Assembly: GCF_011764445.1 (NCBI RefSeq) | Contig: NZ_BLPG01000001.1 | Location: 5,394,001-5,458,000, forward strand | Length of the DNA stretch: 64,000 nucleotides | Origin: Phytohabitans rumicis | Lineage (GTDB): Bacteria > Actinomycetota > Actinomycetes > Mycobacteriales > Micromonosporaceae | Reading direction: 5' to 3' | Part shown: piece after piece, positions 57,301-64,000 of the stretch | Layout of the letters: each line of letters opens with the position of its first letter | How positions within the stretch are numbered: the stretch's first letter is position 1 | Notes under the pieces: model-generated | What the model saw: the letters and a program-made list of their open reading frames with translations, nothing else | What the model was told of the DNA's origin: nothing | Database searches by the model: none | Translations under genes and position numbers: made by a program

Positions 57301-60142
57301 GCTGTCCCCGCTGCGCGGCTTCTTCGACCTGGGGATGAACTCGCTGACGCTGGTGGACTTCGTCGGCCGGCTGGAGCGCGAGCTCGGCTGCGCGCTGGGC
57401 ACGGACGCGGGCATCGAGCACCCGACCATCGAGGCCCTGACCGCGCACGTGCTGGCCATGGGCGCGCGACCCGACCCGGTCGCGGCCGGGCGGGCCACCG
57501 CGGCCGCGCGCCGCCCCACCGCGGTCGCGGAGGCGGGCGCCGCCGAGCCGATCGCGATCGTCGGCATGGGCTGCCGGCTGCCCAGCGCGGCCGGGCTCGA
57601 CGCGTACTGGGCGCTGCTGACCGGGGGCGTGGACGCCACCACCGACGTACCCGCCGACCGGTGGGACGCGGCCGCGCTGCTGGCCGGCGGCCGGGGCGGG
57701 CCGGGCACCGTGACTACGCGGCGCGGCGCCTTCCTCGACCAGGTCGACCTCTTCGACAGCGGGTTCTTCCGGGTCTCGGCCCGGGAGGCGCGGGCCATGG
57801 ATCCGCAGCACCGGTTGCTGGCCGAGGTCGCCTGGGAGGCGCTGGAGGACGCCGGGCTGGACGCGTACCGCCTGCGCGGCGGCCAGACAGCCGTGTACGC
57901 CGGCATGAACAGCACCGACTACCAGCATCTGGTGACCCGCCGGATGGCGGACATCGACCTCTACTACGGCACCGGAAACTCGTTCAGCGGCGCTCCGGGA
58001 CGGCTGTCGTACTTCCTGGGCGTACGCGGCCCGAGCCTCGCCGTGGACACCGCGTGCTCGTCCTCGCTGGTCGCCGTCCACCTCGCCGTGCAGAGCCTGC
58101 GGGCGGGGGAGTCCGACGTCGCGCTGGCCGGCGGCGTGAACGTGATGGCCACGCCCACCGTGTACCTGGCGATGTCGGCCGGGGGCGCCCTGGCGCCGGA
58201 CGGGCGCTGCAAGGCGTTCGACGAGGCCGCCGACGGCTACGGGCGCGGCGAGGGCGCCGGCGTCGTCGTACTCAAGACGCTGAGCCGGGCGCGCGCCGAC
58301 GGCGACCGGGTGTACGCGGTCATCCGGGGCAGCGCCGTCAACCACAACGGGGTGAGCGCGGGCCTGACCGTGCCGAGCGTGGACGCGCAGGAGGAGCTCA
58401 TCCGGTCGGCGCTGGACGCCGGCGACGTGCCGCCCGCCGCCGTGGAGTACGTGGAGGCGCACGGCACCGGCACCCGGCTCGGCGACGCGGCCGAGCTGAC
58501 CGCGCTGGACCGGGCGCTGGGCAGCGGGCGTCCGGCCGACCGCCCGCTGCTGGTGGGCTCGGTGAAGAGCAACATCGGGCACCTGGAGGCGGCCGCCGGC
58601 GTGGCGGCCCTGATCAAGACCGCGCTCGCGCTGTGGCATGGCGAGATCCCGCGACACCTGCACTTCACCCGCCCGACCGGGCAGGTCGACTGGGACCGGC
58701 TCGGCGTGCGGGTGGTCACCGAGCGGGTGCCCTGGCGTTCCCCGGCCGGCCCCGACCGGGTCGCCGGGGTGAGCGCCTTCGGGTTCACCGGGACGAACGC
58801 GCACGTCGTACTCGCCGGGGTGCCGGCGCCGGACCCCGCGCCGCCCGCGGCCCCGGCCCGGGCGCACCTGCTGGTCGCGTCCGCCGCGAACGAGGCGGCG
58901 CTGGTGGCCGTCCGGGAGCGGATGCGGGAGCGGATCGCCGGCCTGCCCGCCGGCGAGCTGGCCGACGCGTGCCACACCGCCGGCGCGCGCCGCACGCAAC
59001 TGGAGCACCGGGTCGCCGCCGTCGGGCACACCGCGGCGGAGCTGGCCACCGGCCTCGCCGGCGGTACCGCCCACGCCGGCGTCGCGCCGGCCGGTTCGAC
59101 GCCCGGGTTCATCCTGGTGTACGGCGGCAGCGCCGCCGTGCCATGGGCCGAGATGGACCGGTCCGAGCCGGCGTTCCGCGCCGCGCTCGACGGGATCGGT
59201 CCGGAGGCCCGGGACGCGCTGCGCGGCGGCGGGCTCGCGGCCGGGGACCCGATCGCGGTCACCGCCGTGCAGATCGCGCTCACCGACGTGTGGCGGGACC
59301 ACGGCGTCTCGCCCGCGGCGGTGGCCGGCTCCGGCATCGGAGGGTGGGCAGCGGCGCACGCGGCCGGCTTGCTGGGCGCAGGCGAAGCGCTTCGCGGCGC
59401 GGGCGGCGGAACAGTGCCGGTGCCGGGCGTGGTGCCCGGCGTACCCCTGTGGCTGACCGCCGGCGGCGAGTCCGGCGCGCCGCTGCTGGTGCCCGTCGAC
59501 GCCGGCCGTGTCCCGGCCGGTATCGCGGGCACCGCCTTGACCTCCACCCGACCCTGGCCGGACGCCATTGTGGACACCGTCGCCCAGCTCTACGTCCACG
59601 GCTGCGTGGTGGACTGGGACCGGCTCATCGGGCGGCGCCCGTACCGCGTTTCGCTGCCGTCGTACCCGTGGCAACGCCGTCCACATTGGATAAGCGGGGC
59701 GACGCCGGCCGCGGACGATGTACCGGCTGGGGACGAAGTACCGGCCGCGGCCGCGTGGCTGCTGGCCGTCCCACCGGCGCAGCGGTTGGACCGGCTGCTC
59801 GATTCGGTGCTCGCCGCCGTGGCCGCCGTCCTGGGCGAGGACTCGGCCGCGGCGATCGCGCCCGACCAGGGCTTCTTCGAGCTTGGCATGGACTCGGTGC
59901 TGGCCGTCGCGCTGCGCGACCGGCTGGCCGAGGAGTACGCCGTGGAGTTGCCGGCGACGCTGACCTTCGAGTTTCCCACCAGCCGGGCGCTCGCCCGGCA
60001 CCTGCTGGAGTCGGTCGCGCCGCAGGCACCGGCTCCGCCCGCCGAGGGCCTCGCCGTCGACCCGGACGACGACGGCGTCGACGGGCTCTCCGACGAGGAC
60101 CTGTTGAACCGCCTGATGGCCACACTCGCGGAGGACGGCTGA
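54327..60142 (+). CDS. Type I PKS: KS-AT-ACP-KS-AT(degenerate)-ACP, one frameshift
   Basis: From ATG 54327. KS1: C186 (LNAACASS), EAHSTGT, HKANFGH. The frame changes by -1 at GGGG 55646-55649, in the KS-AT linker; one added G restores ~1938 residues. AT1 (~55960-56800) has GHSAGE and YAFHS, a mixed specificity motif, malonyl likely. ACP1 has LGMNSLTL (~57344). KS2 is complete (DTACSSS, EAHGTGT, KSNIGH). The AT2 remnant has AGSGIGG instead of GHSxGE. ACP2 has LGMDSVLA. No reductive domains. A Gly/Asn-repeat linker lies at ~57130-57200. Confidence 0.88.
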
Positions 60143-60143
60143 C

Positions 60144-63100
60144 ATGACCACCGCCACCACGCAGGGGATCCTGCCGGACAGCCGGCAGGTCATGGCCGAC
60201 GCGCTGCGCACCATCGAGCGGCTGCGGCGCCGGATCGCGGCGAGCCGCGACGCCTGGCTGGACGAGCCGATCGCGATCGTCGGCATGGGCTGCCGGTTTC
60301 CCGGTGGTGCCGACACGCCGGAGGCGTTCTGGCACGTGCTCCGCAACGGGGTCGACACGACCGGTGAGTTCCCGCCGGAGCGCGCCGACGCCCGCGCGCT
60401 GTACGACCCGGACCCGCAGGCGCCGGGCAAGGCGTACACGATCCGGGGCGGCTTCCTGGGCCGGGTGGACCGGTTCGAGCCGGAGGTCTTCGGGATCTCA
60501 CCACGCGAAGCGCTGGGCATGGACCCGCAACAGCGGCTCGCGCTGGAGGTGTGCTGGGAGGCGCTGGAGCGGGCCGGGTACGCCCCCGACGCGCTGGAGG
60601 GCACCCGCACCGGTGTGTACCTCGGCATGAGCACCACCGACTACGTACGGCTGCGGCAGCAGATCGGCGACATCAACGACGTCGACGCGTATCAGCTGGT
60701 GGGCGAGCCCAGCTTCACCGCCGGCCGGATCTCGTACGTGCTGGGCCTGCGCGGTCCCAGCAAGGTGGTCGACACGTCGTGCTCGTCGTCGCTGGTGGCG
60801 GTCCACGAGGCGTGCCAGGCGCTGCGGCTGCGCGAGTGCGACCTCGCCCTGGCCGGCGGCGTGAACATGCTGCTGGCCCCGTACGGCTTCGTGCTGATGA
60901 GCAAGTTCGGCGCGCTGGCGGCCGACGGGCGGTGCAAGACGTTCGACGAGACGGCGGACGGCTACGCGCGCGGTGAGGGCGCCGGCGTGGTGGCGCTCAA
61001 GCGGCTCGCGGACGCCGAGGCGGACGGCGACCACGTGATCGCGATCGTCCGCGGGTCCGCCGTCAACCACGACGGGCGCTCCAGCGGGCTGACCGTGCCC
61101 AGCCCGGCCGCGCAGCAGGAGGTCATCGCCGCCGCGCTGGCCCAGGGCCGGGTCGACCCGGCGGACGTGGACTACGTGGAGGCGCACGGCACCGGCACCG
61201 CGCTGGGCGACCCCATCGAGCTGCGCGCCCTGCAGGCGGCCGTGGCCCGGCACCGGCCAGCCGGGATGCCGCTGCTGGTCGGCTCGGTGAAGACGAACAT
61301 CGGGCACCTGGAGCCGGCCGCGGGCGTCGCCAGCCTGATCAAGCTGGCGCTCGCCATCGAAGCCGGCGAGGTGCCGCCGCACCTGCACCTGCGCCGGCCG
61401 AACCCCAATGTGGACTGGCAGCGGCTGCACGTACAGGTGCCCGGCGAGTGTGTCCCGTGGCCGGACCGGGGCGGTCCCCGGATCGGCGCGGTGAGCAGCT
61501 TCGGCGCGAGCGGCACGAACGCCCACGCCGTGCTCGCCTCGGCGGTGCCGCGCCCGCGGCGGCCGGAACCGCGCCGGCCGTACGGGCTCTTCCTGGCCTC
61601 CGCGCGCACCGAAGAGGCGCTCCGCGACCTGGCCGCCGCGCACGCGGCCCGGCTGCGCGGCCCCGGCGGGCCCGACCTGCACGACGCCTGCTTCACCAGC
61701 CAGGTCGGCCGGGCCGTGCAGGCGCGCGGGCTGGCCGTCGAGGCCGCCGGCGTGGACGACCTGGCCGACGCGCTGTCCGCGTACGCCCGCGGCGGCGGCG
61801 ACCCGGGCGTGACCGTCGGGGCCCTGCCGCCGCACCGGCAGCGCCGGGTGGCCTGGCTGTTCACCGGCGCGGACGTGCCGTACGCGGGCACCGGGGACGG
61901 GCTGTTCGCCGAGCCCGCGTTCGGGGAGGCGTTCGAGCAGTGCGCCGAGCTGCTGGACTCCACAGTGGACCAGCCCGAGCCGGCGCTGTTCGCGTTGCAG
62001 TACGCGCTGGCGGCGATGTGGCTGTCGTGGGGCCTGCGCCCGGCCGCCGTGGCCGGATATGGCGTCGGCGAGATCGTGGCCGGCTGCGTGGCGGGCGCGC
62101 TGGCGCTGCCGGACGCGGCGGCGCTGGTGGCCGCGCGCGCCCGGTCGACGGCCCTGCCGGCAGTCAATGCCACCGCGCCGGCCATCCCGATGGTGTCCAC
62201 TGTGACCGGTGATTGGGTCGCGGCGGACGGGTTCGGGCGCGAACACTGGGCGGGGCTGGCGACGGGCACCGGCCGCTTCGCCGAGGCCGTACGGGCGCTG
62301 CACGTTTCCGGCTGCCGCACGTTCCTGGAGCTGGGTCCGGTGTCGGCATCGTCCACAGTGGCCGCCGAGGTGGGCGACCCGGAGGCGATGTTCGTATCCA
62401 CGTTGCGTGCCGGCCTGGACGACCAGCGGGCCGTGCTGCGGGCGCTCGGCGCGCTGTGCGTACGGGGTGCCCGGCCGGACTGGGCCGCGTTTCACGACGG
62501 CGAGCAAGTCGCCAGGGTGCCCCTGCCGACCACCCCGTGGCGCGGGGACTCCTACTGGTTCCGGGAGGCGCCCGCCGCGGCGCCGCCGGCGGGTGGCTCC
62601 CGGGCCGCCCGGCCCGGTGACGAGGCGCACCGCCTGCCCGGCCCGGTGCCGGCGTACGAGCTGCCGGTGCGGCGGTGGGCGGCGGCGCCGGTGATCGACC
62701 CGGCGGGGCGCCGATCCGTACCGCTGGGCGCCCTCGTCGACGCCGCGGTGGCGGCGGCCCGGGACTGCCTGGGCGGGGACTGGCCGCGCGTCTCGGACGT
62801 GGACGCGCCCGTACCGGTCCCGCTGGACGAGCCGGACCGGGCGACGGTCCGGCTCACCGTGACCGAATCGGCGGACGGCTCCGCGGTGTGGGAGGTGTTC
62901 AGCCAGACCGAGGCGGAGGCGGCCGCCGGCGCCCCGTGGCAGCGGCACGCCCATGGCCGGTTGCGCCGCCGTCCGGATCCGCGGGCCGGGCTGGGGCAGG
63001 CCGGCCCGGTCGACGCCGCCGCCCTGCCCGCGGTCGCGCACCGCACCCCGGACGCTGGCTTCCTCGTCCCGGTGCCGGCGGACGCGCCGCCCGGCTGGGC

Positions 63101-64000
63101 CGGCGTGCTCGACGCCGCGACGGCCGCCGCAGCTCGGCAGCCGGCCTCCGGTCCGGTGACCGGCTGCGCCGAGCTCACCGCCCCGGCGCTGTCCGAGATC
63201 CGGTACGCCTACGCCGGCCCCGATGAGGAGGCGGTCACGCTGCTGGCCGCCGACGGCACCGTCGCCGGGCACGTGCGTGGACTGCGCGCGGGCGGATCGG
63301 CGGACGGAGCGGCGCCGTGGCGGGACCCGGACACGCTGCTCCACGAGATCGGCTGGCACGACATCGGCGACTGCGCCACCGACCTACCGGTTGCCGGCGA
63401 GGGCTGGCTGGTGGTGGCGGACCCGGGCGGCGACGCCGGGCGTACCGCGGATCGGCTGGCCACGGCGCTGCGCGCGGGCGGCGCCGAGGTGACCGTTGCG
63501 GCGTCGCCGGTGGGTGGGGTGGCGCAGGCGTGCGCGCCCGAGCCCGATGCGGTCCGGGCACTGGTCGACGCGTGGCGCGCGGCGGCCGTCCGGCCGGTCC
63601 GGGTGGCGCTGCTGACCGGCCTGGACGCGCCCCGGCCGCCGCACGCGGACGCCTGGGCCCTCGACGAGTACGCCGCGCGCGCCGACCTCACCGCGGTGGC
63701 GCTGGTGCGCGAGCTCGCCGGCCGCGACGACTGCCCGGACGCCCGCGTCACGCTGGTGACCCGGGGAGCGGTGCCCGCGGCCGGCGGAAGCGACGTGGTC
63801 AGCCCGGCCGGTGCCACGCTGTGGGGCCTGGGCCGGGTGCTGGCGCTGGAGCACCCCGACCGGTGGGGCGGCATCGTCGACCTGGACCCGGACCCGGACG
63901 GAGCCGGCGACGCGGAGCCGGGCGTGCTGCTCGCCGCGCTGGCCGATGCCGCCGAGGACCAGCAGGCCGTACGCGCCGGGCGGCGGCTGGCCGCGCGGCT
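60144..64000 (+). CDS. Type I PKS: KS-AT(degenerate)-DH-like-KR..., runs off the window
   Basis: From ATG 60144, open to the window end (>1285 residues). N-terminal docking coiled coil (MADALRTIERLRRRIAASRD). KS: DTSCSSS, EAHGTGT, KTNIGH. AT remnant (~61850-62380) has AGYGVGEIVAG for GHSxGE and lacks most of the central part. A weak DH-like region (~62640-63250) shows no HxxxGxxxxP. From ~63330 starts the KR structural subdomain (WLVVADPGGDAGRTADRLA; GATLWGLGRVLALEHPDRWGG). KR and probably ACP lie beyond the window. Confidence 0.88.
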   Translation, partial: MTTATTQGILPDSRQVMADALRTIERLRRRIAASRDAWLDEPIAIVGMGCRFPGGADTPEAFWHVLRNGVDTTGEFPPERADARALYDPDPQAPGKAYTIRGGFLGRVDRFEPEVFGISPREALGMDPQQRLALEVCWEALERAGYAPDALEGTRTGVYLGMSTTDYVRLRQQIGDINDVDAYQLVGEPSFTAGRISYVLGLRGPSKVVDTSCSSSLVAVHEACQALRLRECDLALAGGVNMLLAPYGFVLMSKFGALAADGRCKTFDETADGYARGEGAGVVALKRLADAEADGDHVIAIVRGSAVNHDGRSSGLTVPSPAAQQEVIAAALAQGRVDPADVDYVEAHGTGTALGDPIELRALQAAVARHRPAGMPLLVGSVKTNIGHLEPAAGVASLIKLALAIEAGEVPPHLHLRRPNPNVDWQRLHVQVPGECVPWPDRGGPRIGAVSSFGASGTNAHAVLASAVPRPRRPEPRRPYGLFLASARTEEALRDLAAAHAARLRGPGGPDLHDACFTSQVGRAVQARGLAVEAAGVDDLADALSAYARGGGDPGVTVGALPPHRQRRVAWLFTGADVPYAGTGDGLFAEPAFGEAFEQCAELLDSTVDQPEPALFALQYALAAMWLSWGLRPAAVAGYGVGEIVAGCVAGALALPDAAALVAARARSTALPAVNATAPAIPMVSTVTGDWVAADGFGREHWAGLATGTGRFAEAVRALHVSGCRTFLELGPVSASSTVAAEVGDPEAMFVSTLRAGLDDQRAVLRALGALCVRGARPDWAAFHDGEQVARVPLPTTPWRGDSYWFREAPAAAPPAGGSRAARPGDEAHRLPGPVPAYELPVRRWAAAPVIDPAGRRSVPLGALVDAAVAAARDCLGGDWPRVSDVDAPVPVPLDEPDRATVRLTVTESADGSAVWEVFSQTEAEAAAGAPWQRHAHGRLRRRPDPRAGLGQAGPVDAAALPAVAHRTPDAGFLVPVPADAPPGWAGVLDAATAAAARQPASGPVTGCAELTAPALSEIRYAYAGPDEEAVTLLAADGTVAGHVRGLRAGGSADGAAPWRDPDTLLHEIGWHDIGDCATDLPVAGEGWLVVADPGGDAGRTADRLATALRAGGAEVTVAASPVGGVAQACAPEPDAVRALVDAWRAAAVRPVRVALLTGLDAPRPPHADAWALDEYAARADLTAVALVRELAGRDDCPDARVTLVTRGAVPAAGGSDVVSPAGATLWGLGRVLALEHPDRWGGIVDLDPDPDGAGDAEPGVLLAALADAAEDQQAVRAGRRLAAR

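Noticed and set aside
55274-60637. A 1787-codon open frame antisense to PKS 1
   Set aside because: It is the mirror of a high-GC coding frame. The plus strand holds clear KS, AT and ACP motifs, the minus product is Arg/Gly/Pro-rich without any domain.
60498-63359. A 953-codon open frame antisense to PKS 2
   Set aside because: The plus strand is open from 60144 to the window end and carries all conserved KS motifs.

Overview
The window is high-GC actinobacterial DNA. GTG starts are frequent, coding is dense, genes are often chained by ATGA/GTGA overlaps, and there is a mycothiol-type isomerase, a CBM2 protein and an actinobacterial tmRNA. I infer a filamentous, secondary-metabolite-rich actinomycete, most likely Micromonosporaceae; no gene here proves the family.

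Layout. (1) 1-4.24 kb is chromosomal backbone: the end of a CBM2 membrane protein, ssrA (tmRNA, tag ANDNRAKYALAA) with its terminator, a palindromic REP-like repeat, a vWA protein, a frameshifted hemerythrin-like gene, an OmpR-type response regulator and, convergent to it, mtnP. (2) About 4.27-31.34 kb is an apparently complete prophage of about 27 kb. Leftward repressor and rightward Cro-like genes face each other across an operator region. A long rightward early operon follows: small regulators, a PD-(D/E)XK exonuclease, an ERF annealing protein, RusA and a DnaB/RepA-like helicase. An iteron-rich candidate origin comes next, then HNH, TerL, portal, prohead protease, HK97-type capsid, connectors, tail tube, frameshifted tail chaperones, a short tape measure, a 923-aa tail protein, a glycine-rich fibre, an M15-like endolysin and a holin-like protein. 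Accessory genes and a leftward tyrosine integrase close the element. A 10-bp repeat at both ends suggests insertion at the 5' end of a small VOC gene. (3) 31.3-32.8 kb is backbone again: VOC gene, YqgE/AlgH, tRNA-Ala(GGC) with terminator, and a second, inverted copy of the REP-like repeat.

(4) 32.8 kb to the end is a biosynthetic gene cluster running off the window. A TetR gene faces four rightward operons: (i) ACP, DinB/mycothiol isomerase, membrane protein, alpha/beta hydrolase; (ii) aldehyde dehydrogenase, acyl-CoA-dehydrogenase-like flavoenzyme, class III aminotransferase, SRPBCC, MMPL exporter, FAD oxidoreductase, membrane protein, DUF2156 transferase, DAO-type oxidase, methyltransferase; (iii) AMP ligase, ACP, three ketosynthase-type proteins, PhyH oxygenase; (iv) type I PKS genes. 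A type II thioesterase is transcribed leftward from within promoter iv. All four operons begin with nearly the same promoter block of about 55 bp: TTGAC, a spacer of exactly 16 bp, a TATAAT-like box and a direct repeat of TCATCA with 16-bp period. The cluster therefore looks like one regulon.

How the cluster may work (inference). The AMP ligase and ACPs would activate an acyl chain, the free-standing ketosynthases and PKS modules would extend it, and the aldehyde dehydrogenase/aminotransferase pair could interconvert aldehyde and amine. The ACAD-like flavoenzyme, DUF2156 transferase and small membrane proteins recall the gene types used for valanimycin/azodyrecin-like azoxy compounds. Only the first PKS acyltransferase keeps its catalytic motif; the other two are degenerate, so malonyl loading would have to occur in trans. 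Three genes (hemerythrin-like, DUF2156, PKS 1) each carry one missing base in a short G or C run. This points to assembly error or recent mutation rather than long-standing pseudogenes.
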